A DNA stretch of 43,593 nucleotides from Natrinema versiforme JCM 10478 (lineage in GTDB: Archaea > Halobacteriota > Halobacteria > Halobacteriales > Natrialbaceae). Position numbers and translations under genes: made by a program. The notes under the pieces were generated by a model. That model was not told where the DNA came from, ran no database searches, and saw only the letters and a program-made list of their open reading frames with translations. The stretch is taken from positions 94,225 through 137,817 of the forward strand of contig NZ_AOID01000048.1 of NCBI RefSeq assembly GCF_000337195.1, read 5' to 3'. Shown one piece after another: positions 8,228-16,427 of the stretch (position 1 is its first letter; every line of letters begins with the position of its first letter).

Positions 8228-9096
8228 GCCAAAGCGAACCACCGGGAGGCGTCTTCGGCCTCTCATACGACGGCGAAACGCGAGTCATCGAAGCGTTGAA
8301 ACTGATCAGCACCGCGATCATCGTCCTCGTCGGTGCCTGGCCGATCTACTGGATGACCCAGTTAGCCTTTACCGAGTACGAGGCGGTCGAGGACTCCGTC
8401 ACCGCCTTCCCGACGCCCGACATCTTCACGCTCGGTAATTTCACGGTGTTGACACAGCCGGAGATGTACACCTACATGTTCAACACCGTCGTGGTCGCGA
8501 TCGGCACGATCGTGACGGTCGTCCTCGTCTCGTTGCTCGCCGGGTACGGCCTCGCGCGCCTCGAGTTCCCACAAAAGGAGAACTTCGCACGCATCCTGCT
8601 GGTCGGCTACCTCTTCAGCCCCATTGTCATCGGGATCCCGCTCTACCAGATCTGGCAGAACATCGGGCTGCTCGGGACCCGATTTGGGCTCATCATCGCC
8701 CTGTCGGCGATTTCGATGCCCTTCGCGGTGTGGCTGATGTGGAAGTACATCATGACGATTCCGGAGGCCCACGAGGAGGCCGCATGGGTCGACGGGGCCT
8801 CGCGCTGGCGGGGCTTCCGTGATGTCATCATTCCACAGTGCCGGCCGGCGATCATCGCCGCGGCCCTGTTCGCCTTCGCGCTCGCCTGGAACGACTTCAC
8901 GTTCGCGCAGATCCTCCTGCCCCAGACCGACACCACGACGTTCGCGCCCGGCATCCTCCGTGCGATGGGGCAGGCCCAGTTCCTGCCGGACGCCTACCTG
9001 ATGGCGATCTCGCTGGCCATGACGTTACCGCCGCTGCTCTTTGCCTACTTCATGCAGAGCTATCTGCTCAAGGGATTCCAGGTCAGGGCGCTGTGA
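8224..9096 (+). CDS. ABC importer permease, MalG/UgpE type
   Basis: A 290-residue permease with six likely transmembrane helices and an EAA loop at residues ~180-200 (HEEAAWVDGASRWRGFRDVI). The C-terminus ends in LLKGFQVRAL, close to the typical MalG-family ending YLVKGLTAGAVKG. It starts inside the stop of the upstream permease and is followed after 44 bases by the ATPase gene. It is the second half of the CUT1-type channel. Confidence 0.9.
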   Translation: MSQSEPPGGVFGLSYDGETRVIEALKLISTAIIVLVGAWPIYWMTQLAFTEYEAVEDSVTAFPTPDIFTLGNFTVLTQPEMYTYMFNTVVVAIGTIVTVVLVSLLAGYGLARLEFPQKENFARILLVGYLFSPIVIGIPLYQIWQNIGLLGTRFGLIIALSAISMPFAVWLMWKYIMTIPEAHEEAAWVDGASRWRGFRDVIIPQCRPAIIAAALFAFALAWNDFTFAQILLPQTDTTTFAPGILRAMGQAQFLPDAYLMAISLAMTLPPLLFAYFMQSYLLKGFQVRAL

Positions 9097-9140
9097 GCGC
9101 GTATCGACTGCCAATCACCATTCACGAAACACAACGACAG

Positions 9141-10226
9141 ATGCCAGACATCGAAATCCGGAACCTGACGAAGGTATACGAGGAATCGGGGAACAGAATC
9201 GTCGCCGTCGACGATGTCGACCTGACCATCGAAGACGACGAGTTCGTCACGCTCGTCGGCCCCTCGGGCTGTGGGAAGACGACGACGCTCCGCTGTGTCG
9301 CAGGGCTGAACAAGCCGACCAGCGGAACGATCACGTTCGGCGACCGCGACGTGACGGAGAAACCGGTCCAGGAGCGAAACATCGCATTGCTCTTCCAAGA
9401 CATCGCGCTGTACCCGCACATGAGCGTCTTGGAGAATATGGCCTACGGCCTCAAGATCTCCGGCTTCTCGCGGGAAGAACGCGTCGCCCGCGTCGAGGAG
9501 GCCGCGGAGTTGCTCCAGATCACCGACCAGCTCGAGAAGATGCCCGCGGACCTCTCGGGCGGGCAGCAACAGCGCGTCGCGCTCGGCCGCTCGCTCGTGC
9601 GGGACCCGGAAGTCTTCCTGTTCGACGAGCCGATGTCGGACTTAGACGCCAAGCTCAAAGCCGAGTTGCGCCCGGTCATCGAGAAGGTCACCGACGAGAT
9701 CGGCTGCCCGACGCTGTACGTGACCCACGATCAGGAGGAGGCGATGACGATGTCGGACCGCGTCGCGGTCATCAACGACGGTAAACTCGAGCAGGTCGCG
9801 CCGCCGAAGGAGATCTACGACGAACCGGAGTCGCAGTTCGTCAGCCAGTTCATCGGCCAGCCGTCGACGCAGTTCTTCGATGGCAACGTCAGGGCCGTCA
9901 ACGGAACCGCCGAACTGGCGGTCGGCAGCTACGACTACGAGTTCGCCCGCGACGGCCTCGAGGGATGGGCCGGCGACGACGTCCGCGTCGGCCTCCGCCC
10001 GCAGTACATCAGGGTCAATGACGACCCCGCGGCCGGCATCCCGGCGACGCATCTGCTCGACGAACCGCTGGGCGATGCGACGCACAGCTTCTTCGACACG
10101 GAGTTCGGCGAGATCGTCGTCGTCACCGATCCGGACTTCGAGGGCAACGGCGAGCAGTACGGCCTCGTCTTCCAGGACGAGTACATCCAACTGTTCGACG
10201 CCGACTCCGGCGTCCGGATCGCTTGA
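9141..10226 (+). CDS. ABC importer ATPase, MalK/UgpC type
   Basis: A 361-residue ATPase. The nucleotide-binding domain shows Walker A GPSGCGKTTT (residues 40-49), Q-loop LLFQDIALYPHMSV, signature LSGGQQQRVALGRSL, Walker B VFLFDEPMSDLDA and the switch histidine in THDQEEAM. Residues ~235-361 form the regulatory TOBE-like domain seen in MalK/UgpC proteins. The ATG at 9141 is chosen because the family begins right before the first beta strand (MPDIEIRNLTKVY); the longer open frame upstream overlaps the permease. It energises the importer encoded by the three preceding genes. Confidence 0.92.
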   Translation: MPDIEIRNLTKVYEESGNRIVAVDDVDLTIEDDEFVTLVGPSGCGKTTTLRCVAGLNKPTSGTITFGDRDVTEKPVQERNIALLFQDIALYPHMSVLENMAYGLKISGFSREERVARVEEAAELLQITDQLEKMPADLSGGQQQRVALGRSLVRDPEVFLFDEPMSDLDAKLKAELRPVIEKVTDEIGCPTLYVTHDQEEAMTMSDRVAVINDGKLEQVAPPKEIYDEPESQFVSQFIGQPSTQFFDGNVRAVNGTAELAVGSYDYEFARDGLEGWAGDDVRVGLRPQYIRVNDDPAAGIPATHLLDEPLGDATHSFFDTEFGEIVVVTDPDFEGNGEQYGLVFQDEYIQLFDADSGVRIA

Positions 10227-10250
10227 GAAACTAAGCCGGAATCAGTTTCT
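10226..10250. terminator. Convergent-gene hairpin
   Basis: A 7-bp inverted repeat (agaaact ... agtttct) with an 11-nt loop spans the 15-bp gap between the ATPase stop and the RDD-protein stop. Its position suggests a bidirectional terminator. Confidence 0.4.
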
Positions 10251-10817
10251 GCCGTTCTCATCCGCTCGAGCGGCCGCACTCGCGTCGATGTCTGCGGAGA
10301 CCGCCGGGTCGCGGTCCGCCGGGGCCGTCGAGCGGACGACGATCGTCCCGGCGGCGTGGTCGCCGAGGCGGCGGCCGTCGGTCACGAGCGCCGAGACGAG
10401 GCCGATCACGACCGGCGGGACGCCGAGAAGATCGACGTACAACAGGAGGTTCCGCACGGCGCTGGCGCGATAGGTGCAGCGACTGCCGTCGGCCATGACG
10501 ACGAGCAGGCCGCGGTTGACCTTTCCGGGCGTCCGCCCGTAGCGCCACTCACAGACGAACGAGTAGCTCGCGTAAATCGGCACGAGCCCGAGCAGCGACA
10601 GGCCGACGGCGGCCCCTCCAAGCGACTCGTAGGGCCCGCGGAACACCAGGCTCAACACGTAGATGACCGGGAGTTCGAGCAGCACGTAGCAGACAATCAA
10701 ATCGATGACCGCCGCTCCGCTGCGGGCGAGCAACACGTCGCGATCGCCCGCGCTCTCCGGGATGGGTGCTGGTTGTCGCTCGGTCGGGAGGAACCCGTTC
10801 AGTTTCCAGTCGATCAC
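10242..10817 (-). CDS. RDD family membrane protein
   Basis: A 191-residue membrane protein. The RDD family pattern is clear: an early LLARSGAAVIDLIVCY (Arg and Asp in the first helix), a second helical hairpin, CEWRYGRTPGKVNRGLLVV, and a third part with RNLLLYVDLLGV and DGRRLGDHAAGTIVV. The start is GTG; no in-frame ATG lies just upstream. RDD proteins are membrane proteins of mostly unknown function, some linked to ion exchange in halophiles. The C-terminal ~25 residues are hydrophilic and Ala/Asp-rich. Confidence 0.8.
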   Translation of the reverse strand: MIDWKLNGFLPTERQPAPIPESAGDRDVLLARSGAAVIDLIVCYVLLELPVIYVLSLVFRGPYESLGGAAVGLSLLGLVPIYASYSFVCEWRYGRTPGKVNRGLLVVMADGSRCTYRASAVRNLLLYVDLLGVPPVVIGLVSALVTDGRRLGDHAAGTIVVRSTAPADRDPAVSADIDASAAARADENGRN

Positions 10818-10902
10818 GGTGTCACCGTCCCGCCGTTCATGGCGAACGTATCGTCAGACTGCACGAAATATCTACCCCTCGACGGGAGGACGACGGTCGC
10901 GG

Positions 10903-11184
10903 TCACTCCATCCTGATGTCCGTCCGGAGCGTCGCGAGGAAGTAGAGCAGGAGAACGACGGTGATCCCGGCGAACACTTGCGTGTCGATGGACAGGTAGC
11001 CGTCCACGCGGAACAGCAGGACGGTGGTCACCGCCAGCACGATGACGGCACTGGCCATTCGCCACCGTTCGCGCACCTTCTCGACGAAGATCGTTGCCGT
11101 AGACTGCTCTACCGCGTCCGACGCCTCACGGATATTTTCTAGCCCGGCACTGTCCGAACTCCGGCGTGACGTGTCCCCGCTCAT
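10903..11184 (-). CDS. Small membrane protein, two transmembrane segments
   Basis: A 93-residue protein with a hydrophilic, charged N-terminal half (~40 residues) and two hydrophobic helices (about residues 45-60 and 68-86). No family is recognised. A T-rich box (gttttttac on the minus strand, 11210-11218) lies about 28 bases before the ATG, consistent with its own leaderless promoter. It sits 85 bp upstream of the RDD gene on the same strand, so the two may be co-transcribed and both act in the membrane. Confidence 0.6.
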   Translation of the reverse strand: MSGDTSRRSSDSAGLENIREASDAVEQSTATIFVEKVRERWRMASAVIVLAVTTVLLFRVDGYLSIDTQVFAGITVVLLLYFLATLRTDIRME

Positions 11185-11353
11185 ATGTCCCGGATATCCC
11201 GGTCTGCGCGTAAAAAACTATGGGACGAAGTCACATGCCGTTTCGCACCGTCGCGATGCAGATCGACCCCCGGATCTTCCGCGGTGACGGATTAGCGTCG
11301 ACCGCGAGTCCGGAGCGAAAACGGCGGCCGAAGGGAGCCCGGACGAACCGGGA

Positions 11354-12604
11354 TTACTCGTCGAGTGCGTCGATGCGCAGGTCCTCGTCGAACTCCAGGG
11401 CGTTCTCGATTTCGGCCTCGTCAACGTCCTCGAAGGCCCAGCGGGCGATCGAGCGGCGGTGGACCTCGTCGGCCCCGTCGACGATGCGGAACGCGCGGAC
11501 GTTCTCGTAGAAGTGCGCGATCGGCAGGTCCTTGCCGATCCCGTTGCCGCCAAGACACTGCAAGGCGAGGTCGATCGTCTCGTTGGTGACGTTCGCGGTG
11601 AACATCTTCGACATCGCGACCTCGATGCGGGCATCGCTGCGGTCGAGTTCGCGCGCCGCGTGACGGACCATACACCGCGCGGCGTGCAGGCGCGTCTCGG
11701 CATCCGCGATGCGATGGCGCAGCGCCTGTTTTTCCTCGAGTGTCGTGCCGAAGGCCTCCCGTTCCTGCAGGTAGGCCTTCGCGATGTCCAGCGAGCGCTC
11801 GGCCATGCCGGAGTAGCGCATGCAGTGAGTCAGCCGGCCGCCGCCGAGTCGCATCTGGGCGATCTGGAACCCCTCGTTTTCCTCGCCGATCGTGTTCTCG
11901 ACGGGGACGCGGACGTCGTCGAACTTCACTTCGGCGTGGCCGCCCTCGCGCTCGGTGATGCCGTGCCCGCCGAGGTGGGGAACGTTCCGGACGACTTCGA
12001 CGCCGTCGGCCTCGCGCGGGACGAGGATGATCGAGGTGCCCTCGTAGGGGTGAGCGTCCAGATCCGTTCGGACCATCGCCAGGTAGAAGTCGGCGCTGAG
12101 GCCGTCGGAGGTCCACCACTTGTGGCCGTTGATGACCCACTCGTCGCCGTCCTTGACGGCGGTGCTCTGGAGCATCTTCGGGTCCGAGCCGCCGCCCTGT
12201 TTGGGTTCGGTCATCGCGAAGGCCGAGGAGATCTCACCCTGCACGAGGGGCTCGAGGTACTCCTCCTTTTGCTCCTCGGTACCGACCATTTCTAAGGTGT
12301 GCATATTCCCCTCTTGGGGTGCGTTCGCCCGGATGGCGAGCGCGCCGATGAGCGAGCGCCCGACCTGTTCGAACGAGGGGAGCATGTCGCTGAAGTCGAG
12401 TCCCTGTCCGCCGTACTCCTCGGGGACCTGCGGCGCGAACAGGTCGCGCTCCTTGGCCAGTTCCCACATCTCCTCGATCTCGTCCATCGTGATCGCCTCG
12501 CCGGTGGCCAGCGCCTCTCGCTCGCGCGGAATGACGACTTCGTCCATGAAGTTCTCTACCCGGCCCGCAACTTCCTTCGCTTTCTCGGAGTCGTGGTATT
12601 CCAT
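11354..12604 (-). CDS. Acyl-CoA dehydrogenase, ACAD10/11-like
   Basis: A 416-residue flavoprotein. It has the FAD/substrate block FAMTEPKQGGGSDP, the beta-domain HKWWTSDGLSADF, the family block GGGRLTHCMRYSG and the C-terminal RIVDGADEVHRRSIARW, where ACAD10/11-type enzymes place their catalytic acidic residue. These enzymes oxidise acyl-CoA to 2-enoyl-CoA and pass electrons to ETF; the 10/11 group often prefers long or branched chains. The start MEYHDSEK is chosen because further upstream in-frame sequence overlaps the 3' end of the neighbouring thiolase and is not protein-like. A T-rich box (agctttaca) lies 27-30 bases before this ATG. The thiolase on the same strand ends 170 bp upstream. 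Confidence 0.88.
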   Translation of the reverse strand: MEYHDSEKAKEVAGRVENFMDEVVIPREREALATGEAITMDEIEEMWELAKERDLFAPQVPEEYGGQGLDFSDMLPSFEQVGRSLIGALAIRANAPQEGNMHTLEMVGTEEQKEEYLEPLVQGEISSAFAMTEPKQGGGSDPKMLQSTAVKDGDEWVINGHKWWTSDGLSADFYLAMVRTDLDAHPYEGTSIILVPREADGVEVVRNVPHLGGHGITEREGGHAEVKFDDVRVPVENTIGEENEGFQIAQMRLGGGRLTHCMRYSGMAERSLDIAKAYLQEREAFGTTLEEKQALRHRIADAETRLHAARCMVRHAARELDRSDARIEVAMSKMFTANVTNETIDLALQCLGGNGIGKDLPIAHFYENVRAFRIVDGADEVHRRSIARWAFEDVDEAEIENALEFDEDLRIDALDE

Positions 12605-12774
12605 ATCACCCATCATTGCACACAGCATTGTAAAGCTATAGGTCGAAGAACGCATACACTGGCAACCGGCGGGGAGACGATCGGCTCCTCGGTTCCGTGG
12701 TGGCCCCGCGTTGGGCCGTCGTTCCGGCCGGCCGGGTCCGGTTCTCGAGTCGGGTCTGCCGGGAAGCGGGCCGC

Positions 12775-14001
12775 TCAGACCCGCTCGATGATCGTCGCGA
12801 CGCCCTGTCCGAAGCCGATACACATCGTCGACAGCGCGGTGTCCTGGCCGGTGCGTTCGAGTTCGTGGGCCAGTTTGGTCAGCAACATCGCGCCGGTCGC
12901 GCCCAGCGGATGGCCGTGGGCGATCGCGCCGCCGTTGACGTTGACGTCCTCCCAGGACGCGCCGGTCTCCTCGAGCCAGGCCGCCGGGACCGCCGCGAAC
13001 GCCTCGTTGACCTCGAAGAGGTCGATGTCGCCGATCGTCATGTCGGCTTTCTCGAGGACGTTCTCGGTCGCCGGGATCGGCCCCTTGAGCATCGTCACGG
13101 GGTCGACGCCGACGACCTCGGTCTGGACGATGCGGGCCATCGGGTCCCAGCCGTGTTCCGCGGCGGCTTCCTCGCTCGCGATCAGCAGGGCGCTCGAGCC
13201 GTCGACGATCCCCGAGGCGTTCCCCGGATGGTGGACGCCCTCGCCTTCCTCGCGGAACGACAGCGGCAGTTCGGCGAGGGTCTCGGCGTCGGTGCCGGGA
13301 CGCGGGTGTTCGTCCTGCTCGACGACGACCGTCTCACGGGTCGTTTCACTCCCCGTTCGACTATCCGAGTCGCTTCGCGACTCGCTCTCCTCCCCCTCGA
13401 GTTCGGTTTCTACGGGGACGATCTGGTCGTCGTAGCGACCCTCGTCCCAGGCCTCTTTCCACCGGCGTTGGGAGTCAACGGCGATCTCGTCGAGTTCCGA
13501 GCGCGAGAAGCCGTACTCCTCGGCGATCCGCTCGGCCCCCTCGCCCTGATGAGTCACCTCGTCGAAGTGTTTGAAGTAGGTGTCGGTGAGGCTGTCGGCG
13601 CTGTCCGCTCCGTCAGCGCCGTCCGACCCCATCGGAACGCGGGTCATGTGTTCGACCCCACCGGCGACGAGCACGTCGTGCTGGCCGGCCATGACGTTCG
13701 CCGCGGCGAAGTTCGCCGCCTGCTGGCCGGAGCCACACATCCGGTTCAACTGGACGCCGGGGACGATATCGCCCCAGCCGGCGACCATCGGCGCGATTCG
13801 GGCGATGTTGAGCCCCTGCTCGTCGACCGGCGTCACACAGCCGTAGATCACGTCTTCGATCGTCTCCGGCTCGAAGCCGTTGCGCTCGCGCAGCGCCTCG
13901 AGCGGTGCGGCGGCCAGATCCTGCGGGTGCGTGTCGCGGAACGAGCCGCCCCGTTTGCCGAACGGCGTCCGGACGGCGTCGACGATGACTGCGGAGTTCA
14001 T
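12775..14001 (-). CDS. Acetyl-CoA acyltransferase (thiolase) with in-frame palindromic insert
   Basis: A 408-residue thiolase of the FadA/AtoB type. The nucleophile is C89 in NRMCGSGQQA, the general base His is H364 in AHGHPLGATG, and C394 lies in STMCIGFGQG. It carries out the last step of beta-oxidation or its reverse. Residues ~200-226 (EGEESESRSDSDSRTGSETT) form a low-complexity, highly charged insertion not seen in the other thiolases of this window; its DNA contains a perfect 8-bp stem, 3-nt loop palindrome. The insertion lies away from the catalytic blocks, so activity may be kept. The gene lies upstream of the ACAD10/11-like gene on the same strand. Confidence 0.9.
   Translation of the reverse strand: MNSAVIVDAVRTPFGKRGGSFRDTHPQDLAAAPLEALRERNGFEPETIEDVIYGCVTPVDEQGLNIARIAPMVAGWGDIVPGVQLNRMCGSGQQAANFAAANVMAGQHDVLVAGGVEHMTRVPMGSDGADGADSADSLTDTYFKHFDEVTHQGEGAERIAEEYGFSRSELDEIAVDSQRRWKEAWDEGRYDDQIVPVETELEGEESESRSDSDSRTGSETTRETVVVEQDEHPRPGTDAETLAELPLSFREEGEGVHHPGNASGIVDGSSALLIASEEAAAEHGWDPMARIVQTEVVGVDPVTMLKGPIPATENVLEKADMTIGDIDLFEVNEAFAAVPAAWLEETGASWEDVNVNGGAIAHGHPLGATGAMLLTKLAHELERTGQDTALSTMCIGFGQGVATIIERV
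13366..13384. repeat. Palindromic element inside thiolase gene
   Basis: The sequence cgagtcgc-ttc-gcgactcg is a perfect 8-bp stem with a 3-nt loop. It lies in frame within the low-complexity insertion of the thiolase. The design equals that of the element at 17172-17190. No convincing flanking direct repeat is seen here. Confidence 0.6.
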
Positions 14002-14162
14002 GACGTGGATTCGAGTATTCTACGATCGATCATAGAAGTTGTGCATAAATTCGTGATCGACCGTGCTGGACTCTTTTCGGACCGATCGTGATTCCGAATC
14101 GGTGTGTTGATTGCTATCTCTCCACAACGACTAAATCAGATAGTGTAGTAGTCGCTCGGGCG

Positions 14163-14948
14163 ATGGATTTGGGACTTCAGGACCGGACCGCCGTCGTCAC
14201 CGGCGGGGCCGGACGGATCGGAAGCGCAGACTGTCGACTGCTCGCCGACGAGGGCGCAAACGTCGTCGTCCTCGACGTGGACGCCGACGGCGCGGGGGAG
14301 ACCGCCGCGGAGATCAACGAAACCGCCGGGGGCGGCGAGGCGATGGCCCTCGAGTGCGATCTCACCGACCGCGCGGACGTCGCCGACTCGATGGCCGAGG
14401 TCCGCGACGCGTTCGGCGGCGTCGACGTTCTCGTGAACAACGCCGCGATGGTCGACGCCCGCTCGCGCGTCGGCGACTACGACGACGACATCTGGGACCG
14501 CGACGTCGAGATCAACCTCACCGGGACCTACAACATCAGCAAAGAACTCTTCCCGCGGATGTGCGAGCGCGGCTGGGGCCGGATCGTCAACATGTCCTCG
14601 ATGGCCGGCTGGTACGGCGGCTTCGGCCAGTTTTCGTACTCCGCGACCAAGGCCGCCATGATCGGCGTCGGCCGGACGATGGCGCTCGAGGGGGCTCAGT
14701 CCGGGGTCACGTCCAACGTCATCGCACCCAACATCGTCGTCGGCGATTGGGCCGACATGAGCCCCGACGAACTTCGGGAGAACGTCGACGAGTACTACGC
14801 CCGCATCGCCGACGCAACGCCGATGCGCCACCTCGGGACCGAGGAGGACGTCGCCAATATGGTCACGTATCTCTGCTCGGAACAGGCGAGCTACGTGACC
14901 GGGCAGGTGATCGGGGTGACCGGCGGAATCGACCTGTTCAGTTTCTGA
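14163..14948 (+). CDS. SDR family oxidoreductase (FabG/3-hydroxyacyl-CoA dehydrogenase-like)
   Basis: A 261-residue classical short-chain dehydrogenase. It shows the dinucleotide motif TGGAGRIG (13-20), an acidic end of beta-2 (VLDVD, suggesting NAD+ preference), NNAA (92-95) and the catalytic S145/S146-Y159-K163 (MSSMAGWYGG...FSYSATKAA). The ATG at 14163 matches the family start; an in-frame extension of 25 codons has no family match. The likely role is oxidation of a hydroxyl group on an acyl-CoA or related acid, or the reverse reaction. It is transcribed divergently from the thiolase; the 161-bp gap is A/T-rich. Confidence 0.85.
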   Translation: MDLGLQDRTAVVTGGAGRIGSADCRLLADEGANVVVLDVDADGAGETAAEINETAGGGEAMALECDLTDRADVADSMAEVRDAFGGVDVLVNNAAMVDARSRVGDYDDDIWDRDVEINLTGTYNISKELFPRMCERGWGRIVNMSSMAGWYGGFGQFSYSATKAAMIGVGRTMALEGAQSGVTSNVIAPNIVVGDWADMSPDELRENVDEYYARIADATPMRHLGTEEDVANMVTYLCSEQASYVTGQVIGVTGGIDLFSF

Positions 14949-15014
14949 TCGCGGGTGGGGACCGGCCGCGCCCCTCGCCGATCGTCACTCGGGATACGCG
15001 TCGTGCCACGGCCG

Positions 15015-16421
15015 CTATCGCTCGAGGGCGGCACTGGCCGCGATGACCGCGTCGTCGTCGTGGCGCTCTCCGGCGATCTGCATGCCGATGGGGAGTCCGT
15101 CGACGAACCCGGCCGGGACCGAGGCCGCCGGCTGGCCGGTGAGATTGTACGGCTGCGTAAGCACCCAGCCCCGATACGGTTCGATCTCGACGCCGTCGAT
15201 CGCCTCGGGTTCCTCGTCGTGGGGAAACGGCGTCGTCCCGACGGTCGCCGTCACGAGGAGATCGTACTCCGCGAACAGGTCGGCCAACCCGTCGAGGACG
15301 TGCGTCCGGACCACGTCGGCGCGCTTGTACTCCCGCGTGGTCGGCTCCTCGGCGTCCATAATGAGGTCGACGAGATACGGCCGCAGGCGGTCGCGGTCCT
15401 CGCCGCGCGGGTCGAACCCCTCGTCCCTGAGGTTCTCGAGCAGTGATCCCCACCGCACCGTCGCCATGGTGTAATAGGCCTCGAGTATCTCCTCGTTGTC
15501 GTGTCCCAGATCGGGGGTGACCCGATCGACCGTCGCGCCGGCGCTCTCGAGCGCCGAGACGGCGTCCTCGAGGACCTCGCGGACGGCGGGATCGATCGGA
15601 TAGACACCCATGTCCGGGCTGAACGCGATCGTCAGGTCGTCGATCGGCCGGTCGGCGGCGGCACGGTACTCGCCCTGTTTCGGAATCGAGAACGGATCGC
15701 GCGGATGTGACCCCGCCATCACGTCCAGCGAGAGCGCCGCGTCTTCGACGGTGCGGGCCAGCGGCCCGTTCGTGGAGAACGGGGTGTGACTGGCGAACGC
15801 GTTCGGCCGACTGACGTTCGGGATCACGCCCTGCGTGGGCTTGAGGCCGTAGACGCCGCAGAAGCTCGCCGGGATCCGGACGGAGCCGCCGGCGTCGGAG
15901 CCCGGCGCGAGCGGCACGAGCCGGTCGGCCAGCGCCGCGCCGGCCCCGCCGGAGGAGCCCCCGGAGACCCGGTCCGGGTCGAACGGCGTCCCCGTCGGCC
16001 CGGCGACGCGGTTGTCCGTCGTCGTGCCGAGCCCGAACTCGGGCGTGTTGGTCTTCCCGACGACGATCGCGCCCGCCTCTTTGAGCCGGGCAACGAACGG
16101 TGAGTCCGACTCGGCGACCCGATCCTCGAAGAGCAGCGATCCCGAGGTCGTCCGAACCCCTTCGACGTCGTCGAGATCCTTAATGGCAATCGGGACGCCG
16201 TGTAATGGCCCGAGCGGTTCGCCCTCCTCGATCGCCCGCTTCGCATCCGCGGCCATCTCGCGCGCCAGATCGTCCGTCACCGTGACGAAAGCGTTCGTCC
16301 GCTCGTTCCGGTCGTGGATTCGCTCGAGGGTGGCCTCGACGACCTCAGTCGGCGAATATTCGCCGTCGCGGATCGCTCTCGCGAGCCCGGCGGCGGTCGC
16401 GTGTGTCGGTGGTGCGGTCAT
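15015..16421 (-). CDS. Amidase signature family hydrolase
   Basis: A 468-residue amidase-signature enzyme. The Ser-cisSer-Lys triad is visible: K81 in GVPIAIKDLDDVEG, S156 in SGGSSGGAGAA and S180 in GSDAGGSVRIPASFCG. It hydrolyses a carboxamide or amide ester to the free acid. It resembles GatA and general amidases, but no gatB/gatC lies nearby, so a catabolic amidase is more likely. It starts only 6 bases after the stop of an acyl-CoA dehydrogenase, which itself follows an acyl-CoA ligase by 21 bases. This suggests a route in which an amide is turned into an acid, activated to CoA and oxidised. The real substrate is unknown. Confidence 0.85.
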   Translation of the reverse strand: MTAPPTHATAAGLARAIRDGEYSPTEVVEATLERIHDRNERTNAFVTVTDDLAREMAADAKRAIEEGEPLGPLHGVPIAIKDLDDVEGVRTTSGSLLFEDRVAESDSPFVARLKEAGAIVVGKTNTPEFGLGTTTDNRVAGPTGTPFDPDRVSGGSSGGAGAALADRLVPLAPGSDAGGSVRIPASFCGVYGLKPTQGVIPNVSRPNAFASHTPFSTNGPLARTVEDAALSLDVMAGSHPRDPFSIPKQGEYRAAADRPIDDLTIAFSPDMGVYPIDPAVREVLEDAVSALESAGATVDRVTPDLGHDNEEILEAYYTMATVRWGSLLENLRDEGFDPRGEDRDRLRPYLVDLIMDAEEPTTREYKRADVVRTHVLDGLADLFAEYDLLVTATVGTTPFPHDEEPEAIDGVEIEPYRGWVLTQPYNLTGQPAASVPAGFVDGLPIGMQIAGERHDDDAVIAASAALER

Positions 16422-16427
16422 GGGCGG

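Noticed and set aside
12605-12823. N-terminal extension of the ACAD10/11-like acyl-CoA dehydrogenase
   Set aside because: The extra 73 codons overlap the thiolase 3' end, are Arg/Pro-rich and unlike the family; a TATA-like box lies between them and the chosen start.
15015-16421. Calling the amidase GatA of the Glu-tRNA amidotransferase
   Set aside because: The triad fits any amidase-signature enzyme; no gatB or gatC is nearby and the operon context is catabolic.
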